64,000 bases of DNA from Marinomonas fungiae (GCF_001418205.1 NZ_LIQF01000016.1:1-64000), one strand, 5' to 3'. Shown: positions 35,700-45,458, counted from the stretch's first letter. Translations and numbers: made by a program. The notes: generated from the sequence alone by a model not told the origin.

Positions 35700-36367
35700 T
35701 GTTTACTGGCATCATTGAAGGTTTGGGGCGCGTCGCTCAGCTACAGCGTAAAGGCGGCGATCTGACGCTGAAGATTCATGCTCAGACATTGGATATGTCT
35801 GATGTGAAGCTCGGTGATAGCATTGCCACCAACGGTGTTTGCTTAACCGTAACGCGATTAGAGGGCGCAAGTTACTGGGCAGATGTTTCCGCGGAAACCT
35901 TAGCGCATACGACGCTTGGGCACTGGCAAGTGGGTCAGACCGTTAACCTTGAAAAAGCGCTGCAACCGATTTCTCGTTTGGGAGGCCACCTAGTCAGTGG
36001 CCACGTGGATGCAATTGGGGAAATTAGCGCTATTTGGCCGGATGCACGCAGTATTCGCTACCGTGTCAAGGTAATGCCTGAGCTAATGCGTTATATTGCC
36101 CTGAAAGGCTCCATCTGTGTGGACGGTATCAGTTTAACCGTGACAGGTTTGGACGCGCATGAGTTTGAATTAAGCATTGTGCCACATACTGCGCATGAGA
36201 CCATAATGTCAGGTTACAGCGTCGGTACTCACGTAAATGTGGAAGTAGATCAAATTGCGCGTTATCTAGAGCGTTTACTGACTCCGCAAACGGCCTCTGT
36301 AAAAACAAAAGAATCGACGTTAACCGCAGCTTTTTTGGCTGAGCATGGATTTGTAGGGCGCCGCTAA
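35699..36367 (+). CDS. ribE: riboflavin synthase, alpha chain
   Basis: A 222-residue enzyme that dismutates two lumazines to riboflavin. The MFTGIIEGLG start is diagnostic. Two lumazine-binding repeats follow, each with an SIATNGVCLTV / SICVDGISLTV motif. Slightly longer than usual at the C-terminus (about 10 extra residues). It overlaps ribD by one base. Confidence 0.95.
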   Translation: MFTGIIEGLGRVAQLQRKGGDLTLKIHAQTLDMSDVKLGDSIATNGVCLTVTRLEGASYWADVSAETLAHTTLGHWQVGQTVNLEKALQPISRLGGHLVSGHVDAIGEISAIWPDARSIRYRVKVMPELMRYIALKGSICVDGISLTVTGLDAHEFELSIVPHTAHETIMSGYSVGTHVNVEVDQIARYLERLLTPQTASVKTKESTLTAAFLAEHGFVGRR

Positions 36368-36398
36368 GCGTCCGCTATCGAATAAAAGGTGAAGTACC

Positions 36399-37538
36399 AT
36401 GGCAATCAATACCATTGAAGAAATCTTGGCGGATATGCGTCAAGGCAAAATGGTCATCCTTATGGACGACGAAGATCGTGAAAATGAAGGTGACCTGATT
36501 GTACCAGCGGAATGTATTACCCCAGAAATCATTAACTTCATGGCGGTTCATGCTCGTGGCTTGATCTGCTTGACCTTGATGCCTGAGCGCTGTGAACAGT
36601 TGAACCTGCCATTAATGGTGACGCAAAATGGTGCTCAGTTCAGTACCAACTTCACCTTGTCCATTGAAGCGGCTGAAGGTGTAACGACAGGGATCTCCGC
36701 TGCTGATCGGGCGCTGACGGTAAAGCGTGCCGTCGCAGCGAATGCGAAACCGTCGGATATCGTTCAGCCCGGCCACGTTTTCCCTCTGATGGCGCGTCCT
36801 GGTGGCGTGTTATCCCGTGCAGGTCACACCGAAGCGGGCTGTGATTTGGCGCGTATGGCAGGTTACGAAGCGGCGTCTGTAATCGTCGAAGTTATTAATG
36901 ACGATGGCACCATGGCACGTCGTCCAGATTTAGAAAAGTTTGCCGAGAAACATGGATTAAAAATTGGTACAATCGCCGACCTGATTCATTACCGCACACT
37001 GAACGAAGCGACTGTGCAGCGTGAAGCTGAACAGGTAGTACAAACGGAAGTGGGCGAATTTAATCTGATCACCTACCGTGACACGGTTCACGGCTTGAGC
37101 CATATGGCTTTTGTGAAGGGTGACATTTCTCCTGATACACCGACTCTCGTGCGCGTGCATGTGCGTGATCCAGCTCGTGACATTGCTGGCATCATCAGTG
37201 CGGACGGCGAAGCGAAATGGTCGATGTCAGGAGCACTTGCATACATTGCCAAAGAAGGCGCCGGTGTAGTGGTGTTGGTCGACTCATTAGATCGTCCAAC
37301 CGACTTAGCGGAGAGCTTCGCGGCGACATTTAACCCACCTGCGGGTAAGGGTTCGGACAAGAGCGGTTCAGGTACTTACTTGACCGTTGGTACGGGGTCT
37401 CAAATTCTGCGTGATCTTGGTGTGTGTAAAATGCGCCTGCTAAGTTCACCCCGAAAATTCTCCGTCACAGGATTTGATTTAGAAGCCGTGGAATTTATTC
37501 CATACAAGGGCACTTCAGTCAGTGCCGATCAAGTTTAA
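36399..37538 (+). CDS. ribB: DHBP synthase with degenerate GTP cyclohydrolase II domain (RibBX type)
   Basis: A 379-residue protein. Residues 1-205 are a complete 3,4-dihydroxy-2-butanone-4-phosphate synthase with [13 protein letters not shown], the [11 protein letters not shown] motif and [16 protein letters not shown]. The second half aligns in place with GTP cyclohydrolase II, but its zinc-binding Cys-x-x-Asp...Cys-Asp-Cys cluster is absent: [20 protein letters not shown] stands there instead. The protein should therefore supply only the RibB reaction, and a separate RibA must exist elsewhere. This corresponds to the ribBX variant described in Proteobacteria. Confidence 0.9.
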   Translation: MAINTIEEILADMRQGKMVILMDDEDRENEGDLIVPAECITPEIINFMAVHARGLICLTLMPERCEQLNLPLMVTQNGAQFSTNFTLSIEAAEGVTTGISAADRALTVKRAVAANAKPSDIVQPGHVFPLMARPGGVLSRAGHTEAGCDLARMAGYEAASVIVEVINDDGTMARRPDLEKFAEKHGLKIGTIADLIHYRTLNEATVQREAEQVVQTEVGEFNLITYRDTVHGLSHMAFVKGDISPDTPTLVRVHVRDPARDIAGIISADGEAKWSMSGALAYIAKEGAGVVVLVDSLDRPTDLAESFAATFNPPAGKGSDKSGSGTYLTVGTGSQILRDLGVCKMRLLSSPRKFSVTGFDLEAVEFIPYKGTSVSADQV

Positions 37539-37553
37539 AGTTTAGAGGCAGAT

Positions 37554-38033
37554 ATGAGCGATATTAAGACTTACGAAGGTCATTTCGCAGCACCAGGCGC
37601 AAAATTTGCGCTTGTCGTTGGCCGTTTTAACAGCTTCATCGTTGAAAGCTTAAAAGAAGGTGCCATCGATACCCTAGTTCGCCACGGTATCAAAAAAGAA
37701 GACATCACAGTGATCTATTCGCCGGGTGCGTTCGAGATCCCTGTTGTGGTTAAGAAAGTTGCTGAGCAAAACCAATACGATGCGATCGTTGCCCTAGGTG
37801 CGGTGATTCGTGGTGGTACACCACACTTTGAATACGTTGCCGGTGAATGTGTGAAAGGTCTAGGTCAACTAGCGCTTCAATTCGGTATTCCTGTGTCATT
37901 TGGTGTATTGACCGTTGATACCATCGAGCAAGCGATTGAGCGTGCCGGTACCAAAGCAGGTAACAAAGGCGGCGAAGCAGCCCTATCTGCACTAGAAACA
38001 GTTGCTGTATTGCGCGAATTGGAAGGCAAATAA
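37554..38033 (+). CDS. ribH: 6,7-dimethyl-8-ribityllumazine synthase
   Basis: A 159-residue enzyme, normally an icosahedral or pentameric shell, that joins the RibB product to the pyrimidine. Seen are [26 protein letters not shown] and the phosphate-site [14 protein letters not shown] motif. It follows ribB by 15 bases and overlaps the nusB start by one base (TAATG). Confidence 0.95.
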   Translation: MSDIKTYEGHFAAPGAKFALVVGRFNSFIVESLKEGAIDTLVRHGIKKEDITVIYSPGAFEIPVVVKKVAEQNQYDAIVALGAVIRGGTPHFEYVAGECVKGLGQLALQFGIPVSFGVLTVDTIEQAIERAGTKAGNKGGEAALSALETVAVLRELEGK

Positions 38034-38512
38034 TGAGTGATCAAGAACAGGCTAAGAAGCCTAAAAAACCTTCTCGTTCACAACTGCGTAGCGCATCGCG
38101 CTCGTTTGCTTTGCAAGCCATTTACCAGTGGCAAATGAACCACTCATCGGTTAATGAAATCGAAGCCCAGTTCGCGGTTGATCATGACATGAGTTCATGT
38201 GATAAGACTTACTTCCGTGAATTAATCTACGGTGTATCGTCTAAGTCAAAAGCACTAGATGCCTTGTTTGAACCTTTCTTGGATCGTTCATTGTCTGAGT
38301 TGGATGCTATCGAACTAGCGACGCTACGAATCGGTTCTTTTGAACTGTCTGAACGTTTAGACGTACCTTACAAGGTAGCGATCAACGAAGGTGTTGAGTT
38401 GGCTAAGTCTTTTGGTGCAAGTGAGAGTCACAAGTACGTGAACGGCATCTTGGATAAGCTAGCCCAGCGAGTGCGCCGCGAAGAGATCGCCGCGCGTCGT
38501 AACGCTAAGTAA
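38033..38512 (+). CDS. nusB: transcription antitermination factor NusB
   Basis: A 159-residue all-helical RNA-binding factor for rRNA antitermination. The motifs RSFALQAIYQWQM, LDALFEPFLDRSLSELDAIELATLRIGSFEL and the VAINEGVELAKSFG block are typical. A slightly long basic start (KKPKKPSRSQLRS) precedes the domain. A terminator hairpin at 38528 follows. Confidence 0.95.
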   Translation: MSDQEQAKKPKKPSRSQLRSASRSFALQAIYQWQMNHSSVNEIEAQFAVDHDMSSCDKTYFRELIYGVSSKSKALDALFEPFLDRSLSELDAIELATLRIGSFELSERLDVPYKVAINEGVELAKSFGASESHKYVNGILDKLAQRVRREEIAARRNAK

Positions 38513-38527
38513 TCCAGTCGCCGTGTT

Positions 38528-38557
38528 AGAAAAGCCATCAACTGATGGCTTTTCTTT
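38528..38557 (+). terminator. terminator between nusB and thiL
   Basis: AAAAGCCATCA and its complement with a very short loop, followed by TTTTCTTTT. It either ends the rib-nusB transcript or lets part of it read into thiL. Confidence 0.8.
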
Positions 38558-38577
38558 TATATAGCCTAGGTAATGCG

Positions 38578-39528
38578 ATGCAAGAGTTTGAGTTAATCCG
38601 TTCAATATTTCAGTCGTCGATCATGGCGCAGACAGAAGGTCGTTCCGATATCCTTTTGGGGATTGGCGACGACTGCGCGCAGGTGATTGTTCCTGAGGGC
38701 CAGAGTTTGGTGTTCTCTATGGATACCTTAGTTGAAGGCCGTCATTTTCCGTTTGATGCGGATCCGGTTGATATCGGCTACCGTGCAGTCGCAACCTGTG
38801 TCAGTGATTTGGCGGCGATGGGGGCGAAACCTGCATTCTTCACCTTAGGTTTGACCTTGCCTGAATCCGATCCACAATGGCTGGCAGGGTTTGCCGAGGG
38901 CATGGCAGAATTGGCGGAACCGATTGGTTTGTTGTTGGTTGGCGGTGATACCACCAAAGGTCCGCTGACGATTACCTTGCAGGTGCATGGCTATGTCGAG
39001 CGAGAGCTGACACCCAGACGCAGTCAAGCTCAAGTCGGCGATGACATTTATGTTACCGGAACACTGGGCGATGCGGCGGCGGCCGTGCCGATCGTGACGG
39101 GCGAGCTACATGTAACGGCGGAGCGCTTTGATTACTTCTATGAGCAGTATTGGCGTCCATCTCCACGCTTGATTGCGGGTATGGCATTGAAGCGTGTGGT
39201 GCACAGCATGATGGATATTTCCGACGGTATTGGTCAAGACCTGCAGCATATTACCCGAGCCTCGGGCGTTGGGGCTCGTATTGATTTTAATGCTTTGCCA
39301 GTGTCAGACATGCTCGCTAATTGGCAGCCGGACAGTGCGCGTATCTTGGCGCTAACAGGTGGTGATGATTACGAGCTGTGTTTTACTGCCCCACCAAGTG
39401 CTCGCGACGAAATACAGTTGATCCTGCAAACTTTGCATTTGCCCTGTACGCGTATTGGTGAGATTACCGAGTCAGGTTATGCGGTAGACGGCTACGATGG
39501 TGACACCGCTGGCTGGCAGCATTTTTAG
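38578..39528 (+). CDS. thiL: thiamine-monophosphate kinase
   Basis: An enzyme of 316 residues that phosphorylates thiamine phosphate to the active cofactor. It begins MQEFELIRSIF and shows GIGDDCAQV, the SMDTLVEGRHF region, MGAKPAFFTLGLTLP, VGGDTTKG and MDISDGIGQDL, all standard. ATG 38578 is chosen; the longer frame from 38545 begins inside the terminator hairpin. pgpA follows 14 bases after the stop. Confidence 0.94.
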   Translation: MQEFELIRSIFQSSIMAQTEGRSDILLGIGDDCAQVIVPEGQSLVFSMDTLVEGRHFPFDADPVDIGYRAVATCVSDLAAMGAKPAFFTLGLTLPESDPQWLAGFAEGMAELAEPIGLLLVGGDTTKGPLTITLQVHGYVERELTPRRSQAQVGDDIYVTGTLGDAAAAVPIVTGELHVTAERFDYFYEQYWRPSPRLIAGMALKRVVHSMMDISDGIGQDLQHITRASGVGARIDFNALPVSDMLANWQPDSARILALTGGDDYELCFTAPPSARDEIQLILQTLHLPCTRIGEITESGYAVDGYDGDTAGWQHF

Positions 39529-39542
39529 ATTAGAGAGGCATT

Positions 39543-40028
39543 ATGGCTGATAAACATCCTGTGCCGGATTCTGTATGGCGCAACCCGATCCACTTTCTAG
39601 CGTTTGGCTGTGGTTCAGGTACGGTGGATAAAGCACCTGGAACGTTTGGGACGTTGGCGGCGATTCCGCTGTACCTTTTGATTCAGGATTTATCCGTTAG
39701 TAACTATTTTCTAGTGCTTATTCTATCGGCCTTGGCAGGTATCTTTATCTGCGGCAAAACTTCCCATGACCTTGGTGTACATGATCACTCTGGTATCGTT
39801 TGGGACGAGTTTGTGGGTTATTGGATTACCATGTGGATGGCACCTGAAGGCTGGAGCTATATTGTTTTGGGCTTCATTCTGTTTCGTATTTTTGATATCT
39901 GGAAGCCTTGGCCAATATCGTTGGCGGATAAGCATGTGCATGGTGGTTTCGGCATCATGTTTGACGATATTTTGGCGGGTATTTTTGCTTTCTTTGCCTT
40001 ACAGGGTGTTGTGCACTTGATTGGCTGA
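39543..40028 (+). CDS. pgpA: phosphatidylglycerophosphatase A
   Basis: A 161-residue inner-membrane phosphatase that makes phosphatidylglycerol. Seen are FGCGSGTVDKAPGTFGTLAA near the N-terminus, DHSGIVWDEFVGYWI in the middle and RIFDIWKPWPI with a final DDILAGIFA. Three to four membrane helices. It pairs with thiL as in most relatives and is followed by a terminator. Confidence 0.94.
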   Translation: MADKHPVPDSVWRNPIHFLAFGCGSGTVDKAPGTFGTLAAIPLYLLIQDLSVSNYFLVLILSALAGIFICGKTSHDLGVHDHSGIVWDEFVGYWITMWMAPEGWSYIVLGFILFRIFDIWKPWPISLADKHVHGGFGIMFDDILAGIFAFFALQGVVHLIG

Positions 40029-40049
40029 TGAGTAGATTTTAATAAATAG

Positions 40050-40083
40050 CCCCGCAATTGGGAAACCATTGCGGGGTTTTTTG
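40050..40083 (+). terminator. Rho-independent terminator of thiL-pgpA
   Basis: CCCCGCAAT and its complement with a 9-base loop, followed by six T. Confidence 0.9.
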
Positions 40084-40098
40084 TGTCTGGGAAAGTGT

Positions 40099-41139
40099 TT
40101 ATTTCCAGCCGTTCGCGTCCATCAGCTCGGTTGCAAGACGATTGTTTTCACCTAGCTTATCTAGCTGCAAAGTGTCTGCTTTAAAGGTGCCAAATGGCTC
40201 TAATGTACTAGGGTAGGCGACGCCTTCAATGACAGGGTATTCGTTGTTCACTTCAGCGTACCACTCTTGGCTTTCATGGTTTACTAAGAACTCGATCAAG
40301 CGACGAGCGTTACGCACGTTGGTGGCGGAGTTTGTGATGCCGATGCCACTGACGTTAACGTGGGCACCGCGCTCACCTTCTGCTTGGTTTGGCCAGAACA
40401 GTGCCACATTGTTGTACACGGATTTCATCGCAGGGTCATCGCTGTGGCCTAGGCGACCGTAGTAGTAGGTATTTGCTAGAGTAATATCACAGACCCCTGC
40501 CTCAACGGCACGCAGTAGGTCAGTGTCTCCGCCAAACGGAGGGCGTGCTAAGTTAGCGACAAAACCTTTGATCCATTGGCCAGTTGCTTCTGCGCCATCT
40601 GCGGCAATCATCGATGCAATAAGAGATTGATTGTAAATGTTACTCGACGAACGAGTACAGATTCGACCCTGCCATTTGGGGTTGGCAAGATCTTCATAGG
40701 TTGACAGTTCTTCTTTAGTCACCTTTTTAGGGTTGTAGAAAATAACGCGAGCACGTTGCGAAAGGCTCACCCAGTAATCTTCTGAGTCACGCAGGTGAGT
40801 GGGAATGACTTCTTTGATGGTGTTCGACTCGATTTTGCGTAACACGCCTTCTTCCTTGGCACGGTGCAATCGACCCGCATCCACCGTGATAAATACGTCC
40901 GCTGGACTTGCATCGCCTTCCATTTTTAAACGATGCAAGAGCGTATCGGCGTCCCCTGTGATCAAATTTACCTGTACATGATATTCCTTTGAATAAGCCT
41001 CTAATGCCGGCGCAATCAGCGCTTCTTTTCGGGCCGAGTAGACGTTTACCTCGCCTCGCGCTTGAACTGTGGTAGACGCTAGGCTTAGTCCAGTTGTGGC
41101 TGCCATTAGTAACGCTAAAGAATAGTTTAATTCTGACAC
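40099..41139 (-). CDS. ferric iron ABC transporter substrate-binding protein (FutA/FbpA-like)
   Basis: A 346-residue periplasmic binding protein. The signal peptide covers about residues 1-28 (cleavage near VQARG); the mature part begins EVNVYSARKEALIAPAL, the usual start of ferric-binding proteins, and later has GDADTLLHRLKMEG and a tyrosine-rich NTYYYGRLG likely to bind iron. No permease or ATPase genes are adjacent. It is divergent from the TonB receptor across an AT-rich region with Fur-like sequences. Confidence 0.9.
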   Translation of the reverse strand: MSELNYSLALLMAATTGLSLASTTVQARGEVNVYSARKEALIAPALEAYSKEYHVQVNLITGDADTLLHRLKMEGDASPADVFITVDAGRLHRAKEEGVLRKIESNTIKEVIPTHLRDSEDYWVSLSQRARVIFYNPKKVTKEELSTYEDLANPKWQGRICTRSSSNIYNQSLIASMIAADGAEATGQWIKGFVANLARPPFGGDTDLLRAVEAGVCDITLANTYYYGRLGHSDDPAMKSVYNNVALFWPNQAEGERGAHVNVSGIGITNSATNVRNARRLIEFLVNHESQEWYAEVNNEYPVIEGVAYPSTLEPFGTFKADTLQLDKLGENNRLATELMDANGWK

Positions 41140-41208
41140 TGTTATTACCTAAATGGATGGGTTGGGGTAGGGGGATAAGGATTCAGTAAATATTTATCAC
41201 TAATAATA

Positions 41209-41270
41209 TTGACAATCGTTCTTATTTGCAAATAATAAGGTCGCTTTATAATTGATTCTAATTCTTATTA
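41209..41270 (+). promoter_or_regulatory. promoter with Fur-like sequences between the two iron genes
   Basis: TTGACA (41209-41214), an 18-base spacer and TAATAA (41233-41238) form a good sigma-70 promoter for the TonB receptor gene. It overlaps GACAATCGTTCTTATTTGC, and a second AT-rich element around 41249-41270 (AATTGATTCTAATTCTTATTA) resembles the Fur box. Repression by Fur with iron is inferred from these and from the gene functions. Confidence 0.6.
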
Positions 41271-41286
41271 TTGTTTGAGGTTTCGA

Positions 41287-43527
41287 GTGTCTAATATCTT
41301 GAGTGTTACGAAAGAAGCGCAAGTGTCATCGCGCGCTCCTATGAAATTGACGGCCTTGGCGATCGCTATATCTGGGGCTCTATCTGGTATGGCATTTGCG
41401 GAAGAGAATAGTAAAAATCTGGATACCCTCGTGGTCGAAGGTCAACAGGTGGCTGCAGATGCGAACCCTTACGCTGAGCCAGATGCGCCTTACAAAGCGA
41501 ACCGTATGTCAGACATTAAGTACGCTCGAGACATTGCTGAAACGCCTAAAACCATTACGGTTTTGACCAAAGATGCCATTGAAGAATCGGGCAAAACAGA
41601 TCTTGAGTCGATTCTAGCTGCACAGCCAGGTATCACGCTGGGTACTGGCGAAGGGGGTAACTCATTTGGTGATCGTTACATCATCCGTGGCTATGAAGCG
41701 CGTAGTGATGTGTACACCGACGGTTTGCGCGAACCTGGCCTGATTACCCGTGAAACCTTTGCTTTAGACCAAGTAGAAATCACCAAGGGTCCAAGCTCTA
41801 CCTTTGGTGGCCGTGGTACCACTGGTGGTGCGGTCAACTCGGTGACTAAGAAGGCTTCTTTGGATGATGATTTTTCTAAACTAAGCGGCACATTGGGTAC
41901 GGATAACAAACAGCGCTACACCTTGGATACCAATAAGGTGGTAGGTGAAGACTCCGCGATACGCTTCAATGCTTTGTACTCAGAACGTGATATTCCAGAT
42001 CGTGCACCAGCGGATGAGCAGCGCGAAGGCTTCTTGTTATCCGGTACGCATGATATTAATCCAGATGTCTCTATCAGTGCGGATTACTACTACTTCCGTG
42101 CCGACGATAAAGACGATGTGGGCAACAAAATTGACCGCAGCACCGGCAATATCATTGAACGCGATTACGTGGGGCAAAAGGGCCTAGATTTTAAAAAGAG
42201 TGAAGCGGATATTGCGACATTCACAGTGGATGCCTACCTAACGAACAACCTGCGTCTGCAAAACAAAACTCGCTACGGTGAAACGAAAAACGATTACATC
42301 GTGTCTAACGTGCACTCTCGTTTCGCCAACAGTCACCGTCAATTTACGGGTTGGCAGGAAAACGAATATCTAGGCAACCAAACCAACTTCCTATGGGATG
42401 GCGATCTGTTCGGTAAGCGCAATACCGTTGTCGCGGGTGTGGAATACGCTAAAGAGGATGTGGACGCGGGCAATTATTCGGTTAATACAACAAACAGCTA
42501 CACGCTGACGGAAACCAATACCAACAACAACTTATGGCAAGGTTCGTACGCACGTAGTGCGGCGCGTAGTATGTTGACACTTGAAACGGTGTCGGCTTAT
42601 TTAAGCGATACAGTCACCCTAAATGATGACTGGGAAGTGAGTGGTGGCGTACGTTACGATCACTTTGACTACGACATGTTTGTGCCGGCTTACAGCAGTC
42701 GTGGTAATAATTACCCAGATACCAACTACCAATTCTCTGATGGCTTCTGGAATGGTCAGCTAGGCGTGGTGTATTCACCTTGGGAGCACGGTAACGTTTA
42801 CGCCACTTGGTCAACGTCGTCGAACATCAATGGTGGTGAGTCCGATGCAGCGACTAACTGTGGTTACGGCGGTCTATGTACCGATGCTGATGGCAACTAT
42901 TCTAGCGCGGATCCTGAGCAGTCAACCAACTATGAAATTGGTACTAAGTGGCAGTTAATGGATCACAAACTATTGTTAACGGCTGCGTTGTTCCAAATTA
43001 CGAAAGATGACGTGATTGAAGACAATGGTGACTCTTACAGCAGCGGTGGTTCTTTGAATACCGGTAAGAACCGTGTTCGCGGTGTTGAGTTAGGTCTATC
43101 AGGTAACATGACTGACAAGCTAAGCGGCCAAGTCGGTGTGGCGGTCATGGATTCTGAAACGTTGGCTTCTTACAACCCTGATAATGTAGGTCGTCCAAAA
43201 GCCAACTTTGCTGAAAAGAGCCTATATGCGCAAGTGAAGTACGATGTATCGTCTGATTTCGCAATTGGTGGTGCGATGACTTACTCGAGTGAGATGCTTG
43301 GGGGGCAACCAGATGCTGGAACGAGCAAAGACACTGTGATCAGAGTACCGTCTTACACGGTGTACGACTTGTTTGCGACTTACCAAGTGACAAAAAACTT
43401 TGACCTGCGAGCAAATATTCAAAACGTAACGGATGAAGACTACTACACGGCGATCTACCGTGGTGGCGACATTATCTATATTGGTGATGCGCGCTCAATC
43501 AGTCTAACGGCTAACTATAAGTTCTAA
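41287..43527 (+). CDS. TonB-dependent siderophore receptor
   Basis: An outer-membrane receptor of about 746 residues. The signal peptide ends near GMAFA, followed by a TonB-box-like LDTLVVEG, the plug domain (ETPKTITVLTKDAIEESG, QPGITLGTGEGG, YIIRGYE, DQVEITKGPSS, GRGTTGGAVNSVTKK) and the beta barrel ending in aromatic F (LTANYKF). It most resembles receptors for catecholate or hydroxamate siderophores; the ligand cannot be told. GTG 41287 is chosen because GAGG precedes it by 6 bases; a TTG upstream would place the start before that site. Confidence 0.92.
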   Translation: MSNILSVTKEAQVSSRAPMKLTALAIAISGALSGMAFAEENSKNLDTLVVEGQQVAADANPYAEPDAPYKANRMSDIKYARDIAETPKTITVLTKDAIEESGKTDLESILAAQPGITLGTGEGGNSFGDRYIIRGYEARSDVYTDGLREPGLITRETFALDQVEITKGPSSTFGGRGTTGGAVNSVTKKASLDDDFSKLSGTLGTDNKQRYTLDTNKVVGEDSAIRFNALYSERDIPDRAPADEQREGFLLSGTHDINPDVSISADYYYFRADDKDDVGNKIDRSTGNIIERDYVGQKGLDFKKSEADIATFTVDAYLTNNLRLQNKTRYGETKNDYIVSNVHSRFANSHRQFTGWQENEYLGNQTNFLWDGDLFGKRNTVVAGVEYAKEDVDAGNYSVNTTNSYTLTETNTNNNLWQGSYARSAARSMLTLETVSAYLSDTVTLNDDWEVSGGVRYDHFDYDMFVPAYSSRGNNYPDTNYQFSDGFWNGQLGVVYSPWEHGNVYATWSTSSNINGGESDAATNCGYGGLCTDADGNYSSADPEQSTNYEIGTKWQLMDHKLLLTAALFQITKDDVIEDNGDSYSSGGSLNTGKNRVRGVELGLSGNMTDKLSGQVGVAVMDSETLASYNPDNVGRPKANFAEKSLYAQVKYDVSSDFAIGGAMTYSSEMLGGQPDAGTSKDTVIRVPSYTVYDLFATYQVTKNFDLRANIQNVTDEDYYTAIYRGGDIIYIGDARSISLTANYKF

Positions 43528-43596
43528 AATCGGCTTTTGCTAAGTCAAGGCTCCTACTGCTACGGTGGGGGCCTTTCATCGTTTTATGAGGCTCTT

Positions 43597-44280
43597 ATGG
43601 TGATTACCATTCCGGGCGTGTTGAGCGCCCACGAACTGGCTCAATATCAACAGCATTTAAGCCAAGCTGAATGGCAAGACGGTGCGGCGACAGCGGGCGC
43701 TCAGGCAGTGGGAGTCAAACAGAATCTTCAGATTGATCCCAATAGCAAGCTTGCACAGCAGTTGGGCGATCATATTCTACAGGTGCTATCCGAACAGCCG
43801 CGTTTTATTTCCGCGGCTCTGCCGTTGAAGATTTTACCGCCCATGTTTAATTTGTATCAGGACGGCGGTAGCTATGGTTGGCATGTGGACAACGCCATTC
43901 GCTTTATTCCCAACACGCCGAAGCGTCTGCGCACCGATTTATCAGCGACGATCTTTTTGAATGATCCCGAATGCTATGAGGGCGGCGAGCTGTGCATCCA
44001 AGATCGCTATGGTGAGCAAAAGATCAAACTGAACGCTGGCGATATGGTGCTATACCCATCGACTAGCTTGCATCAAGTCAGTCCTGTGACCAAAGGTCAG
44101 CGATTGGCGAGTTTTTTCTGGATTGAAAGCATGATACGTGACCATGAACTTCGCGAAGTACTGTTCGACTTGGATCAAAGTATCCAGCGGTTAACTTCAG
44201 AACGTGGCGCAACAGATGTAGAAACCATGAAATTAAGTGCTATTTATCATCGATTGATCCGCTTGCATGCGGATACCTAA
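43597..44280 (+). CDS. PKHD-type Fe(II)/2-oxoglutarate dioxygenase (PiuC/YbiX-like)
   Basis: A 227-residue dioxygenase with the iron ligands in YGWHVDNAIR (His-x-Asp) and in STSLHQVSPVTKGQRLASFFW (His plus the 2-oxoglutarate Arg). The family is usually located beside TonB siderophore receptors and is induced by iron lack; its substrate is not established. ATG 43597 gives the usual length of about 226 residues. It follows the receptor by 69 bases, probably in one iron-controlled unit. Confidence 0.9.
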   Translation: MVITIPGVLSAHELAQYQQHLSQAEWQDGAATAGAQAVGVKQNLQIDPNSKLAQQLGDHILQVLSEQPRFISAALPLKILPPMFNLYQDGGSYGWHVDNAIRFIPNTPKRLRTDLSATIFLNDPECYEGGELCIQDRYGEQKIKLNAGDMVLYPSTSLHQVSPVTKGQRLASFFWIESMIRDHELREVLFDLDQSIQRLTSERGATDVETMKLSAIYHRLIRLHADT

Positions 44281-44308
44281 GTGTATTGTCTAAGAAGGTA
44301 ATCCGACC

Positions 44309-45394
44309 GTGAGTCACGTAATAATTCCAGAAGATGCTCTATGTGTGGCGGACTATGAACGTCTTGCTAAAGAGGTATTACCACATGCTATTTACGAGTA
44401 CGTCTATGGTGGTGGTGCCGATGAAATGACTTTGCGCGGTAATCGTGAATCCCTTGATGCAATCAAGATACTGCCGCGTATGCTCAACGATGTGCGTCAT
44501 GGCTCCACACATACTCAGGTGTTGGGGCAAACGTGGCGGACGCCCATGATGTTGGCGCCAGTGGCCTTTCAAAAGATGGCTCATGAACAAGGGGAAATAG
44601 CGACGGCTCAAGCGGCCAGTGCCTTAGAAATCGGCATGATGGTCAGTACCTTAGCGTCTGTGGAAATGGAAGCCATCAGCGAACAGCTGAACTCACCGAA
44701 ATGGTTTCAGTTGTACTGGCAGGTGGATCGTGACTTCAATCTAAGTCTGATCAAGCGTGCAGAAAAAGCGGGATATCAAGCCATCGTCTTAACCGTAGAT
44801 TCAGCCATTCATGGCATTCGTAATCGTGCTCAACGAGCTAAGTTTGCTTTGCCAGAAGGTGTCTCAGCAGTAAATTTAAAAGATCGCCCAGAGCTGCCAC
44901 GACAAGCCTTTACGCCAGATCAAAGTATTGTTTTTCAGGGCATGATGAGTGAAGCCCCAAACTGGAATGATGTGGCATGGCTGATTGAGCAAACCGAATT
45001 GCCAGTGATTATCAAAGGTATTTTACATCCAGCGGACGCACGTAAAGCTCAAGAATTGGGGGCTCAGGGTGTGATTGTATCCAATCACGGTGGTCGTACC
45101 CTAGATTGCGTGCCAAGCGCTATTGATATGGTCGCAGCAGTACGTGAAGCAGTTGGTTCAGAGTTTTGCGTGTTGTTAGACGGCGCCATTCAACGTGGCA
45201 CGGATGTGTTTAAGGCAATTGCTTTGGGGGCCGATGCGGTGCTGATTGGGCGTCCGCAGTTTTACGCCTTGGCTGTGGCGGGGGCAGCAGGAGTGGCCCA
45301 TATGCTACGTATTCTGCGAGAGGAATTCGAAGTAGCCATGGCGCTGGCGGGCGTTGCTTACGTTAAGGACATCACGCGCTCATCACTTCTTTAG
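44309..45394 (+). CDS. FMN-dependent alpha-hydroxy-acid oxidase/dehydrogenase
   Basis: A 361-residue TIM-barrel flavoprotein of the lactate/glycolate oxidase family. Seen are YEYVYGGGADEMTLRGN, MMLAPVAFQKMAH, the active-site VSNHGGRTLDCVPSA (His base and Arg) and LLDGAIQRGTDVFKAIALGADAVLIGRP (FMN phosphate loop). It oxidises a 2-hydroxy acid to a 2-oxo acid; lactate is likely but not certain. It starts at GTG 44309 and is 28 bases after the PKHD gene. Confidence 0.88.
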   Translation: MSHVIIPEDALCVADYERLAKEVLPHAIYEYVYGGGADEMTLRGNRESLDAIKILPRMLNDVRHGSTHTQVLGQTWRTPMMLAPVAFQKMAHEQGEIATAQAASALEIGMMVSTLASVEMEAISEQLNSPKWFQLYWQVDRDFNLSLIKRAEKAGYQAIVLTVDSAIHGIRNRAQRAKFALPEGVSAVNLKDRPELPRQAFTPDQSIVFQGMMSEAPNWNDVAWLIEQTELPVIIKGILHPADARKAQELGAQGVIVSNHGGRTLDCVPSAIDMVAAVREAVGSEFCVLLDGAIQRGTDVFKAIALGADAVLIGRPQFYALAVAGAAGVAHMLRILREEFEVAMALAGVAYVKDITRSSLL

Positions 45395-45410
45395 TTGCAC
45401 TTGGCGCGAA

Positions 45411-45443
45411 TGCCTCAAGTAAAATGCAATCTCACTTGAGGCA
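45411..45443. terminator. stem-loop between convergent genes
   Basis: A perfect 10-bp inverted repeat, TGCCTCAAGT and its complement, with a 13-base loop. There is no clear T-run on either side, so its strength as a terminator is doubtful. Confidence 0.55.
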
Positions 45444-45458
45444 CTGTATGGTTTAGCG

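Noticed and set aside
36368..36398. FMN riboswitch in the riboflavin cluster
   Set aside because: The gap before ribB is only 31 bases and no RFN-like pairing was seen; nothing similar lies before nrdR or ribD.
38545..38577. Longer thiL start
   Set aside because: That ATG lies within the nusB terminator stem; the normal ThiL N-terminus begins at 38578.
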